From: Tatlockia sp.
GTDB lineage: Bacteria; Pseudomonadota; Gammaproteobacteria; Legionellales; Legionellaceae
Direction: 5' to 3'
Assembly (NCBI GenBank): GCA_013812775.1
Contig: JACCSX010000028.1
Location: 1 to 36,711 of the forward strand
Length of the DNA stretch: 36,711 nucleotides
A program made the position numbers and the translations under genes. The notes under the pieces are model-generated. The model did not search any database and was not told the DNA's origin. It saw only the letters and a program-made list of their open reading frames with translations. Below are positions 24,866 to 33,592 of the stretch, piece by piece; position 1 is the first letter of the stretch; every line of letters starts with the position of its first letter.

Positions 24866-26038
24866 TTATAGCGCTTTTTTGCCTATCGCCTGCTCAATAA
24901 ATAGTCGTTTGATGGGTGTAAAATTATTGCAGAGTCGCAAACCCAGGCCGCGCATAGCAACAATAGGTGACAAGGGGTTGCCAAACAAGGTTTTTAGACC
25001 ATCCATCATTACAATAGTCTGCCAAACTGCGTGTTTTCGTTGCCTTTGATAACTACTCAGTACTTTTTTGGCTGTTAGTTGCCCTGATCCTTTTTCCAAA
25101 CAGGTTAACCAGGCTGCTACATCAGCCAGTCCAACGTTAAGACCTAATCCTGCAAGCGGATGGATAGTGTGGGCAGCATCTCCAAGTAAGAGCCAACGAG
25201 AACCTCTATATTGTTGCGCGTGTCGCATGAAAAGCGGAAATTGAAAACGCTTGCCTTGCACTGTAGCCTCACCTAATTTAGCGGCAAAAGCCTTAGTTAA
25301 CTCTTTGTTAAAGTTTTCATCAGACAGAGCCATTAATTCCTTTGCATGGTTTTGATTCGTTGACCAGACAATAGAACAGAGTTTTTCATCAACCATGGGT
25401 AAAAATGCAAGCGGGCCGTCAGCATTAAAAACCTGATAAGCAATTTGTTGATGCGCTTTTTCGGTGTTTACCAAGGCAACAATTGCTTCCTGATGATAAG
25501 ACCAGGAAGTCAAGGGTACTTTCAATAATTGCCGACAAGGTGAGTTGCCGCCGTCAGCTATCATCAGCAGTTGTGCCTGCCAGCTGCAATCATCGCTAAA
25601 AATCCTGATATTCTCCTCTGTTGATTCCACTTGCTTAACCTTGCTGTTAGCAAAAAGAGTCAGGCCTGTTTGCAGGCTTAGGACATGGAGCAGGGCTTGT
25701 TTTAGGATTGACTCTTCAATAATCGTACCTAAGAGCCCTGCAGCTATCGTTCTTGCATCAAATTCAATATGCGCGCCCGAGGCCGCATCCCAAACATACA
25801 TATACTGATAAGGCGATAACCGCGAGGAATCTATATGCTGCCAAACACCTAATTGTTGCAATAGATCCTGCGATGCCTGATTGATTGCATAAACTCTTGC
25901 ATCAGATTTTGTCACCTTAACATGCATCGAACCCGCATCGATTAAGGCGACTGAGAAGCCACGCAAAACCATGGCCAAAGCAGCTGCTAAACCAACAATA
26001 CCGCCGCCAATTACTGCAACATCAAATTGTTGGCTCAT
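24866..26038 (-). CDS. ubiI: UbiI (VisC) FAD-dependent 2-octaprenylphenol hydroxylase
   Basis: The 390-residue enzyme has the FAD GxGxxG fold at the start (VAVIGGGIVGLAAALAM), and the GD motif near 290 (WLLLGDAAHTIHPLAGLGLNVGLADVAAW), typical of UbiH/UbiI/UbiF monooxygenases. UbiI adds the C5 hydroxyl in ubiquinone synthesis. It is assigned UbiI rather than UbiH by position: E. coli has the order ygfB-pepP-ubiH-ubiI, which is repeated here. ATG 26038 overlaps the ubiH stop by 4 bases (ATGA). Full length. Confidence 0.85.
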   Translation of the reverse strand: MSQQFDVAVIGGGIVGLAAALAMVLRGFSVALIDAGSMHVKVTKSDARVYAINQASQDLLQQLGVWQHIDSSRLSPYQYMYVWDAASGAHIEFDARTIAAGLLGTIIEESILKQALLHVLSLQTGLTLFANSKVKQVESTEENIRIFSDDCSWQAQLLMIADGGNSPCRQLLKVPLTSWSYHQEAIVALVNTEKAHQQIAYQVFNADGPLAFLPMVDEKLCSIVWSTNQNHAKELMALSDENFNKELTKAFAAKLGEATVQGKRFQFPLFMRHAQQYRGSRWLLLGDAAHTIHPLAGLGLNVGLADVAAWLTCLEKGSGQLTAKKVLSSYQRQRKHAVWQTIVMMDGLKTLFGNPLSPIVAMRGLGLRLCNNFTPIKRLFIEQAIGKKAL

Positions 26039-27234
26039 TTATCCTCCTTTAAACCCAGCCTGATACCACAAACCAGATCAGGTGTAACCCCGGCAAAACC
26101 ACGAGTATAATGGGTCAAATATCGTTTTAAGACGGTAAGATTATCAAAAGCAATCAAGCCTAAATTACGAACCACGGAGATACCTGGCAAGCGTGATCCA
26201 AAAATAGAAATCAAGCTATTAGTGAATTGCGTAATTGCCCATTCATCATGCTGACGCATTTTCTGATAACCTTGTAACATTGCCTCATTTAATCCGTCAT
26301 GAATAATACATTGGGCAAGGCTCGCCACATCGCGCAAACCCAGGTTAAATCCTTGGCCTGCAACTGGATGCAAGGTATGAGCAGCATTACCAACAAAAAC
26401 CAGCGGCCATGCTATTTTGGTTGGCATAGTCAATTGCTGTAAGGGATAAATGATGCGCTTACCCACTCGTTTAAAACGACCAAGACGATAACCAAAGTTT
26501 TTTTGTAAATCGCTAAGAAAGGCTCTTTCATCTAGTGCCATTAATCGCTTTGCCTCTGCCGGCGATAAAGCCCAGACGAGTGAGGCACGTTTCTCTGTCA
26601 TCGGGAGAAGTGCTAAAGGTCCAGATGGCGTAAAACGTTCATAGGCCGCGTTTTGATGGGAACGCGCCAAACCAATATTGGCTACAAGAGCCTGTTGCTG
26701 GTAATCTTTTATTTTTACAGCAAGAGCACTCAGGCGGCGGACTGCAGACTCAGTACCGTCAGCGCCGACAATCAGCTTTGCCTGCACTAAAAATTCGCCC
26801 TCCGGATTAGAAATTGTAGCCAGGCTTTTGTTCTTATCAAGAGCCTGGAGCTTGGCCGGCGCCAGAATCTGGCTTTTATCAAGCAGTTGCTCAATAGCCC
26901 GATTAATATGCTGCATTTCAACAACATAGCCTAAAGGCAATTCTTCGCTGGTTATATTAGTACTGCCAAATCTTCCTTTTTCAGAAACATGGATAGAGGC
27001 AATAGCTGTAGCATCCGCTTGCAGAAGAGGCCAAATATTGAGCATTTGCAAAATACGAATACTCGCTGGCGATAATGCAAGAGAACGTGCATCAAAATCA
27101 GGGCTTAAATTAGCGCCGGATAATTTAGCATCGACTAAGAGGCAGGAATAACCCTGCTTAGCCATGGCGATCATCAGGATTGCACCTGTTAAGCCGCCGC
27201 CCACAATTAGAATATCAACCTGTTTATCAGCCAC
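26035..27234 (-). CDS. ubiH: UbiH FAD-dependent ubiquinone hydroxylase
   Basis: The product (399 residues from GTG 27234) begins with the FAD-binding ADKQVDILIVGGGLTGAILM and carries the later GNAAHTLHPVAGQGFNLGLR motif, where GDAAH is usual. UbiH hydroxylates C6 of the ring in ubiquinone synthesis. GTG 27234 overlaps the end of pepP by 8 bases and has GAGG at good spacing. An ATG at 27258 would add MLKLRRCC, lying wholly inside pepP, and is less likely. The next FAD motif gene follows in the same operon. Confidence 0.87.
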   Translation of the reverse strand: MADKQVDILIVGGGLTGAILMIAMAKQGYSCLLVDAKLSGANLSPDFDARSLALSPASIRILQMLNIWPLLQADATAIASIHVSEKGRFGSTNITSEELPLGYVVEMQHINRAIEQLLDKSQILAPAKLQALDKNKSLATISNPEGEFLVQAKLIVGADGTESAVRRLSALAVKIKDYQQQALVANIGLARSHQNAAYERFTPSGPLALLPMTEKRASLVWALSPAEAKRLMALDERAFLSDLQKNFGYRLGRFKRVGKRIIYPLQQLTMPTKIAWPLVFVGNAAHTLHPVAGQGFNLGLRDVASLAQCIIHDGLNEAMLQGYQKMRQHDEWAITQFTNSLISIFGSRLPGISVVRNLGLIAFDNLTVLKRYLTHYTRGFAGVTPDLVCGIRLGLKEDK

Positions 27235-28531
27235 GCAACAACGCCTCAATTTCAGCAATTTCTACTGGTAAGCCAGCTGTTAAATTCTCATGACCATCAT
27301 GCGTTACTAAAATATCATCTTCAATACGGACACCAATGTTCCACCAGCAAGGGTCAACCTCTTCCATACCTGCCCTGATGTATAAACCAGGCTCTACAGT
27401 GAGAACCATTCCCGCTTGTAAAGAACGCCATTCCCCGTTAATCATGTAAGGGCCCGCGTCATGCACATCCAAACCCAGCCAATGCCCTGAATTATGCATG
27501 TAAAAGGGTTTATAGGCTTCAGCAGTAATTAATTCATTTAGCGAGCCTTTAAGCAAGCCTAAATCACAAAGTCCTGCGGTCAGGATTCGGACTATTGTTA
27601 GTTGTATTTCGTTCCAGGCCAAGCCAGGTTTAATACAAGCGATTCCTGCTTTTTGCGCCTTGAGTACTAATTCATATATAGCTCGCTGCTCTTTACTAAA
27701 GTGGCCATTAACTGGAAAGGTTCTGGTAATATCAGCCGCATAATTTTCAAACTCACCACCCGCATCAATCAAAAGAAGTTCACCTTTTCGCAGGGGCTGA
27801 TTATTTTCTGTGTAATGAAGGATACAGGTATTTTCTCCGCCCCCGACGATAGGGTCATAGGCAACTGCGCGACAACCACCATAAGTGAATTCATAGAGAA
27901 GTTGAGCCTCCAGCTGATATTCATTTTCAGACTTGCTGCAAGCTCGCATGGCGCTTCTATGCGCAGCAACAGAAATTTCGGCGGCTCGGCGCATCAGTTC
28001 AATCTCAGCCGCCGATTTGAAAAGTCGCATTTCACTTATTATTGGTTCGAGATCACAGAAGCTCTCCGGTGCTTTAATGCCGCGTCTAATTTGTTTTTTG
28101 ACCTGTTCAAAGGCTCTAAAGAGTCGTTTTTCAAAGGCAGGATGACGACCTATTGGATAATAGATAGCAGACTTGCCGCTAATTAACTCAGGCAAGCGCG
28201 AGGCTAAATTTTCAATCGGATAAGCCTCATCGACTGCTAATACTCGACAAGCATCTTTTTGCCCTAAACGTCGTCCTGTCCATTGTTCCTGAGCAGGATC
28301 GCGGGGGCGGTTAAATAAATAACTTAGCTTTGGATTAGCCGAAATAAATAATACGGCCTCAGGCTCATTAAAACCTGTTAGATAATAAAAATCACTATCC
28401 TGACGAAATCGATAATGAGCATCACCATTGCGCAACAATTCATCGGCCGCAGGAATAATTGCAATCGCATCTGCGGGCAAAGAGGCTGCTACTTTTTGTC
28501 GTCTTGCCTTATATTCTTCCGGGCTAATCAT
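27227..28531 (-). CDS. pepP: PepP, Xaa-Pro aminopeptidase
   Basis: The 434-residue metalloprotease has an N-terminal aminopeptidase-P domain (NEPEAVLFISANP, SDFYYLTGF) and the pita-bread catalytic domain with all five metal ligands: D in LLIDAGG and D in NYAADITRTF, H in HNSGHWLGLDVHDAG, E in LTVEPGLY, and E in RIEDDILV. It releases the N-terminal residue when proline is second. AAGGAT precedes ATG 28531. Coupled by overlap to ubiH. Its position with ygfB and ubiH is conserved in gammaproteobacteria. Confidence 0.95.
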   Translation of the reverse strand: MISPEEYKARRQKVAASLPADAIAIIPAADELLRNGDAHYRFRQDSDFYYLTGFNEPEAVLFISANPKLSYLFNRPRDPAQEQWTGRRLGQKDACRVLAVDEAYPIENLASRLPELISGKSAIYYPIGRHPAFEKRLFRAFEQVKKQIRRGIKAPESFCDLEPIISEMRLFKSAAEIELMRRAAEISVAAHRSAMRACSKSENEYQLEAQLLYEFTYGGCRAVAYDPIVGGGENTCILHYTENNQPLRKGELLLIDAGGEFENYAADITRTFPVNGHFSKEQRAIYELVLKAQKAGIACIKPGLAWNEIQLTIVRILTAGLCDLGLLKGSLNELITAEAYKPFYMHNSGHWLGLDVHDAGPYMINGEWRSLQAGMVLTVEPGLYIRAGMEEVDPCWWNIGVRIEDDILVTHDGHENLTAGLPVEIAEIEALLRG

Positions 28532-28571
28532 CTAAAGTATCCTTTATAATCAATAATAGGAACAGTCAAGC

Positions 28572-29156
28572 TCAATGTGCAGTTTCGCCAGAGCCATGCT
28601 CGTCATCATTAGCTATCAAATCACCATATAAACGCAGTACAGCCATACGAGCATATTCACTTACTTCCATCAAGGCACGCTCATCTTCATCTTCATCAAC
28701 CTGCAGGCTTTCATATTCCAACTCAGCAAATTCCTGTAAATGTTGCAAGGCTTCCTGCGACTCTTCTTCCTGAAATTGTTCATAGCCAATACCAGATATC
28801 GTCATAGCTTGCATAAATCCTTCGCACCATTGACTAAAGGCCTTGGCACGTTCAGCCAAGGGTTCATGGTCATCAGGCAGAAAGAGCTGAAATTCAAAAT
28901 CAAAATTAACAAGCTGATGCTGGCTGATAGTATAAACCTCGAAGATAGCAAGAGCAGCTGCGCGGATTCCCTCATCTTTCCTATTGGGTGTTAAGGTACG
29001 CAAATAAGACTCTCCCTCACTTGCAGCACCTGCGCATAAATAGCCACACATAATCCCATGCAGTTCACTTCCAGAAATGGGCAAGTCCAATAATGAAATA
29101 ACATCGCTGAAAGGTTGATAGGGCGGTAAGTGGGTTAGATCATTTTTAGCAGACAT
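28572..29156 (-). CDS. ygfB: YgfB/UPF0149-family protein
   Basis: The 194-residue acidic protein shows the UPF0149 pattern: SELHGIMCGYLCAGA near 30-44 and the later FSQWCEGFMQAM. The C-terminal quarter is very acidic (EYESLQVDEDEDE). In Pseudomonas aeruginosa, YgfB dampens an expression programme for a wall amidase (ampDh3) and so affects beta-lactam resistance; the role is unknown in most bacteria. The gene heads the pepP-ubiH-ubiI cluster, 40 bases before pepP, and faces zapA. Confidence 0.88.
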   Translation of the reverse strand: MSAKNDLTHLPPYQPFSDVISLLDLPISGSELHGIMCGYLCAGAASEGESYLRTLTPNRKDEGIRAAALAIFEVYTISQHQLVNFDFEFQLFLPDDHEPLAERAKAFSQWCEGFMQAMTISGIGYEQFQEEESQEALQHLQEFAELEYESLQVDEDEDERALMEVSEYARMAVLRLYGDLIANDDEHGSGETAH

Positions 29157-29375
29157 AATAAACTCATAACCAGAAATTGCTAATAATAACCGATTTGCTC
29201 GAGCATTCCAAAGTTGCTACTATTTAATAAGAGAATTATATAAAATAGCGACTTAGCCCAATTGGGCAAATCGGAATGAGAACTTCGAACAAGCACCCCT
29301 CGTTCATCTATGGGCAGCCTCTCACTCCTTGGGGAGAGGTAAGATAAGTGGAGTTCTTTTAGGAGGTCCAATAAA

Positions 29376-29696
29376 ATGACTAAATCAGAATCCTGCTCCA
29401 TTAAATTATTAGGTAAAACCTATGAAATTAAATGTCCTGATACGGAAATTGCCAATCTTGAGCTGGCGGCAGAAAAATTAAATGAGCAATTATTAGAAAG
29501 CACGAAAAAATTTAAACAACTAGACGAATTTCAGGCCTTGCTTTTGGCAGCGCTTAATGTCAGCCATGAGTTGATTACTTGTCAAAAACAACAGGAACAA
29601 CAACGTCAGCAGGTAACAAAGTTTATCAATTCACTTGAAAATAAAATTCATCAGGTCGTACACGGAAATATCGGGCAAGACCCGCAAACTGACTAA
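29376..29696 (+). CDS. zapA: ZapA, cell-division FtsZ-ring-associated protein
   Basis: The 106-residue protein has the ZapA head (SCSIKLLGKTYEIKCPD and ELAAEKLNEQL) and a coiled-coil tail rich in glutamine (CQKQQEQQRQQ). ZapA binds and bundles FtsZ filaments at the division site. A strong AGGAGG site lies before ATG 29376. Divergent from ygfB, as in E. coli, where the 6S RNA gene ssrS follows directly. Here 6S RNA lies about 1.7 kb further on. Confidence 0.92.
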   Translation: MTKSESCSIKLLGKTYEIKCPDTEIANLELAAEKLNEQLLESTKKFKQLDEFQALLLAALNVSHELITCQKQQEQQRQQVTKFINSLENKIHQVVHGNIGQDPQTD

Positions 29697-29699
29697 TTT

Positions 29700-29806
29700 C
29701 TATTTCGGGGTCGGGAGGAAGACAAGGGCGGGAACAGCGGAGTTACTCTGTATACTTCAATAACCGCTATCGGCCTCCTCCGTATGTGAAGCCAGGCAGA
29801 AATTAA
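29700..29806 (+). ncRNA. Candidate structured RNA downstream of zapA, unassigned
   Basis: GGAGGA (29714-29719) pairs with TCCTCC (29776-29781), AGCGG (29736-29740) with CCGCT (29764-29768), and AATTTC near 29695 with GAAATT near 29799. The region occupies the spot of ssrS in E. coli but lacks the 6S CTTGAACCAAGGGTTCAAG signature. It could be a small RNA, a 3' structure of zapA mRNA, or chance pairing. Confidence 0.25.
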
Positions 29807-29817
29807 GGAATACTAAC

Positions 29818-30723
29818 ATGCCTATACCTACCAGGATAATCGACTCACATATTCACTTTTATGACCACAAAGCAAACGTCCATCCCTTCTTGGATGAATT
29901 TGATCCAAATTATGCTGCCTTTGTTGGTGATTATTCGACAATGGCAAGAAAATATTTGTTAGAAAATTACTTAGAAGATAGTACTGGCTATCAAATTGAT
30001 GGGATTGTTTGGCATGAATTTTTATCGACAGATCCTATCAAAGAAGCAAAATGGGCACATAATTTGGCTAACCAAACCAGTATAGCTCAATCTATGGTGG
30101 TGATAATCGATTTTCTCGATCCAGGATTAGAGAAAAAACTGGAGCTATATAGTAGCTTGCACAATGTAACCGCCGTACGCGAACACATGGTTTGGGATAA
30201 TGAGAACCCTAAAAAACGCTTCGCAAAACGCCCCAACCTTTTATCTGATCCTACTTGGCAAAAAGGGCTTGCGGTATTAAATAACTATAATTTTAAATGC
30301 GGTCTTGAGGTATTTGCGCCACAGTTAAAGGAGCTTATCAATGTTATTCAATCTTATCCCAATATCGGTTTTACTCTTGCAGTAATGGGGTGGCCCTTGG
30401 ATTTAAGTGAAGAAGGCTATAAGCAATGGAGGCAAGATTTAAAGCGACTGAGCAAGTTTCAAAATATATGTGTCGATATTTCGGCAATTGAATGTATTTT
30501 TGGAATGGAGTGGACTTTAAATCAGGTCAGACCATGGATTTTAAGCGTCATTGAATTTTTTGGTAGTACACGGTGCATGTTTGGAAGTCATATGCCTATA
30601 GCTAAACTTTCAAGCAGTTTTGACAATCTTTATTGCACATATGAAAGCATAACTGCTAATTTCTCCTCTACTGAAAAGGCAAGTTTATTTCATGACGTCG
30701 CAGCCGATTGGTTTAAACTGTAG
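29818..30723 (+). CDS. Amidohydrolase-2-family TIM-barrel protein with altered metal site
   Basis: The 301-residue product begins with DSHIHFYD, the HxH metal pair of the amidohydrolase superfamily. The usual late aspartate region FGSNWPV reads FGSHMPIAKL. The conserved histidine in LxHxGxP is missing: the matching stretch is FTLAVMGWP, with valine in that place. The overall order (start, WRQDLKRLSKFQNICVDIS, end) fits the COG3618 group of lactonases and related hydrolases. The altered sites suggest a changed or lost metal centre, so activity is uncertain. It stands alone between zapA and the broken GST gene. Confidence 0.75.
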   Translation: MPIPTRIIDSHIHFYDHKANVHPFLDEFDPNYAAFVGDYSTMARKYLLENYLEDSTGYQIDGIVWHEFLSTDPIKEAKWAHNLANQTSIAQSMVVIIDFLDPGLEKKLELYSSLHNVTAVREHMVWDNENPKKRFAKRPNLLSDPTWQKGLAVLNNYNFKCGLEVFAPQLKELINVIQSYPNIGFTLAVMGWPLDLSEEGYKQWRQDLKRLSKFQNICVDISAIECIFGMEWTLNQVRPWILSVIEFFGSTRCMFGSHMPIAKLSSSFDNLYCTYESITANFSSTEKASLFHDVAADWFKL

Positions 30724-30772
30724 TGAGTAAGTAGTCGGTTAATCTTAATAGTTTAAAGTTATAGAGAGAACG

Positions 30773-31236
30773 ATGCTTAAAATATGGGGACGCCGAAATT
30801 CATTTAATGTGCAAAAAGTAATGTGGTTAATCAGTGAATTAGGCATAGTTCACCAACACATTTCCGCGGGTGGCAAATTTGGTGGCCTTAATACACCTGA
30901 GTTTTTATCAATGAACCCCCATGGCCGCGTGCCATGTATCCTGGATAAAGAAACTGCGGTTTGGGAATCTCACGCCATACTGCGATACCTAGCTGCGCGC
31001 TATGGCCAACCAACATTCCGCAAACATTTTCAATTACTCAACTTTTGAGTGGCCGCGCTATAGGATTAGCAGATATTTGTGTTGGTACCATACTTTACCG
31101 CTATTTTGAGCTGAAAATTGAACGACCTGAAATACCAAATGTTGAAGAGTGGTATAAGCGCTTGAAAAATCGACCTGGTTATCGTGAGCATGTCATGATC
31201 CCCTTTGATGATATGAGAGAATGTCTCGAATATTAG
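30773..31236 (+). pseudogene. Broken glutathione S-transferase gene
   Basis: The first 80 or so codons read as a full GST thioredoxin-like domain (LKIWGRRNSFNVQKVMWLIS, NPHGRVPCILD, AVWESHAILRYLAARYG) with its stop at 31046-31048. The C-terminal helices (LADICVGTILYRY, VEEWYKRLKNRPGY) continue in another frame to 31236. About 60 residues that should lie between them are absent, so an internal deletion of 150 or so bases plus a frameshift has removed the function. Each half is typical of the GST fold. A GAGAG site still stands before ATG 30773. Confidence 0.85.
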
Positions 31237-31329
31237 AGGTGGCCTTGAGTTAAAAGGAAACCACTTTTGTCAGTTCTGCATCCCCGGCCCCGTTTAACGA
31301 AAAAAATACGTAAATTTTGACTAAGTTGG

Positions 31330-31357
31330 TTTACCGAGAAGTGTAGGATGGTATACT
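31330..31357 (+). promoter_or_regulatory. Promoter of the 6S RNA gene
   Basis: A -35 box TTTACC (31330-31335) and a -10 box TATACT (31352-31357) are separated by 16 bases. The -10 box ends about 6 bases before the likely 5' end of the 6S RNA. The TTGACT further upstream (31317) is too far for the same -10 box. Confidence 0.55.
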
Positions 31358-31363
31358 GCAATT

Positions 31364-31517
31364 AACCCGGCAGTGAGTGATTAGTGAACCAATACTCACA
31401 AACAGGGGAGCGTCCTGTAGCTGGCGTTGTGCAAGCCCACCTTAAGTGGGAAGCCTGAACCATCTCATCCGTTCCCCACTTGAACTCAAGGGTTCAAAAT
31501 CGTCGTCTGTCGGGCCA
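31364..31517 (+). ncRNA. ssrS: 6S RNA (RNA polymerase sigma-70 regulator)
   Basis: The signature CTTGAACTCAAGGGTTCAA lies at 31479-31497, matching the 3' arm of E. coli 6S RNA (CTTGAACCAAGGGTTCAAG). The ends pair: CCCGGCAG near 31366-31373 with CTGTCGGG near 31507-31514, allowing one G-U. The middle (CAGGGGAGCGTCCTG and CCCACCTTAAGTGGG) forms small hairpins around the central bubble that mimics an open promoter. 6S RNA binds sigma-70 holoenzyme in stationary phase. About 154 nt, near the size I recall for Legionella 6S RNA. It converges on uvrB with about 10 bases between. Confidence 0.85.
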
Positions 31518-31526
31518 CTTTTATTT

Positions 31527-33515
31527 CTATCGCTTCAATTGTTCTTTCATTCCCAATAGCTCATCACGAACTTTTGCAGCCTGTTCAAATTCCATATTTT
31601 TTGCATGTTCATACATTCGTTTTTCCAGAATTTTAATTTGTTTTATCAATTGGTCTGGAGAAAAAAGATGATAATAGGGTTGGGGTTCAGCAAGCTGAGA
31701 TTTACGCTTGCTGCTGTAAGCACCTTCCATAATATCATTGATCGATTTTTTAATCCCCGTAGGCGTAATCCCATGCATTTTGTTATAGTCAACTTGCTTG
31801 CTGCGCCGCCGATCCGTTTCGTCAAGCGCTCGTTGCATGGAACCCGTTATTCTGTCGGCATATAAAATCGCGCGTCCATTCACATTACGCGCCGCCCTGC
31901 CAATGGTTTGTATTAAAGAGCGATCAGAACGCAAAAAACCTTCCTTGTCGGCATCAAGAATGGCTACAAGAGAAACTTCTGGCATGTCTAATCCTTCGCG
32001 CAGCAAATTGATCCCAACAAGGACATCGAATTCACCAAGACGAAGATCTCTAATAATTTCCATACGCTCAACAGTATCAATATCAGCGTGTAAATAACGA
32101 ACAGCGATACCATGTTCACGTAAATAATCGGTCAAATCTTCAGCCATACGTTTCGTCAATGTAGTAATTAAAACGCGCTCGCCCTGCGCAACGACCAAAT
32201 GAATTTCCGACATCAAATCATCGACCTGAGATTTCACTGGTCTGATTTCGACCTGCGGATCAATTAAACCCGTCGGGCGCACAAGCTGTTCTGCAATATT
32301 ATCACTGTGCTCTAATTCATAAGGCCCTGGGGTTGCTGAAACATAAATCGTTTGCGGAGAACGATCATTAAACTCCTCAAAACGAAGAGGACGATTATCC
32401 AAAGCTGAGGGCAGCCGAAAACCATAATTCACCAGCGTTTCTTTGCGAGCTCTATCCCCTTTATACATACCACCAATTTGCGGCACCGTCACATGCGACT
32501 CATCAATGATAAGTAAGGCTTCAGGCGGCAAATAATCAAATAAAGTCGGTGGCGGTTCACCGGTATTTCGTCCTGATAAATAACGTGAGTAATTCTCAAT
32601 CCCTGAGCAATAACCTAATTCCAACATCATTTCTATATCAAAATTAGTGCGCTGTTCTAGGCGCTGCGCTTCTATTAATTTATTTTGTGCATTAAATTCA
32701 GCTAGACGAAGCTGCAATTCCTCTTTTGCCAAATCAATGGTTTGCAGGATTTTTTCACGCGGGGTGACGTAATGGGTCTTTGGGAAAATGGTTACCCGCG
32801 GCAGTCGTTGTAAAACTTCCCCTGTGAGCGGATCAAAACGAGCGATATTATCAATCACATCATCAAAAAGCTCGATACGGATTGCTTCTTTCTCCGAATC
32901 AGCAGGAAAGATATCAATAACATCACCGTGAACCCGAAACTGCCCTCTTTCAAGTGATTGCGGGCTGCGAATGTATTGCATTTCAGCAAGCCGTCTCAAA
33001 ATTTTGCGTTGATCGCATTGTTCTCCGCGGGAAAGATGTAATAACATACGCAGGTAGGAATCGGGATCACCCAAACCATAAATAGCTGAAACGCTCGCAA
33101 CAATAATAGCGTCGCGTCGTTCAATCAGTGCCTTGGTCGCTGATAAACGCATCTGTTCAATGTGCTCATTAATAGAAGCGTCTTTTTCTATAAAGGTATC
33201 TGAAGCCGGGACATAGGCTTCTGGCTGATAGTAATCATAGTAGGAAACAAAATATTCGACTGCATTATCAGGAAAATAGGTTTTGAATTCGCCATAAAGT
33301 TGAGCCGCCAGGGTTTTATTGGGCGCCATGATCAATGTTGGCCGTTTCATTGCCTGAATGATATGTGCAATGGTATAAGTTTTACCCGAGCCGGTAACAC
33401 CTAATAATACCTGGCGAGCTAAGCCCGATTCCAGACCATCAATCAGTGAATTAATTGCAGTTGGTTGATCGCCGGCGGGCTGATAATTTGAGTAAATTTT
33501 GAATATACTTTTCAT
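31527..33515 (-). CDS. uvrB: UvrB, excision-repair helicase-like subunit
   Basis: The 662-residue protein from ATG 33515 has Walker A GVTGSGKT near 38-45, the beta-hairpin that grips damaged DNA ([20 protein letters not shown]), helicase motifs ([58 protein letters not shown]) and the UVR domain for UvrC at the end ([18 protein letters not shown]). It loads UvrC at damaged sites handed over by UvrA. An in-frame upstream start at 33563 would add 16 residues and lies in the divergent promoter region. No clear Shine-Dalgarno is present. Confidence 0.97.
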   Translation of the reverse strand: MKSIFKIYSNYQPAGDQPTAINSLIDGLESGLARQVLLGVTGSGKTYTIAHIIQAMKRPTLIMAPNKTLAAQLYGEFKTYFPDNAVEYFVSYYDYYQPEAYVPASDTFIEKDASINEHIEQMRLSATKALIERRDAIIVASVSAIYGLGDPDSYLRMLLHLSRGEQCDQRKILRRLAEMQYIRSPQSLERGQFRVHGDVIDIFPADSEKEAIRIELFDDVIDNIARFDPLTGEVLQRLPRVTIFPKTHYVTPREKILQTIDLAKEELQLRLAEFNAQNKLIEAQRLEQRTNFDIEMMLELGYCSGIENYSRYLSGRNTGEPPPTLFDYLPPEALLIIDESHVTVPQIGGMYKGDRARKETLVNYGFRLPSALDNRPLRFEEFNDRSPQTIYVSATPGPYELEHSDNIAEQLVRPTGLIDPQVEIRPVKSQVDDLMSEIHLVVAQGERVLITTLTKRMAEDLTDYLREHGIAVRYLHADIDTVERMEIIRDLRLGEFDVLVGINLLREGLDMPEVSLVAILDADKEGFLRSDRSLIQTIGRAARNVNGRAILYADRITGSMQRALDETDRRRSKQVDYNKMHGITPTGIKKSINDIMEGAYSSKRKSQLAEPQPYYHLFSPDQLIKQIKILEKRMYEHAKNMEFEQAAKVRDELLGMKEQLKR

Positions 33516-33592
33516 AATATATACTATAACCGATTTATAGGGTGCGCGACAACCGCCATCCATTGACTAGAAACATTGTATGGGAGTTAAGA

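Noticed and set aside
27235-27258. ATG 27258 as the start of ubiH
   Set aside because: It would lie wholly inside pepP and add MLKLRRCC before the FAD fold, while GTG 27234 has GAGG at good spacing.
33518-33592. TTGACT near 33563 as the aminotransferase promoter
   Set aside because: Any -10 box at proper spacing would overlap the ATG, so the transcript would start after the gene begins.
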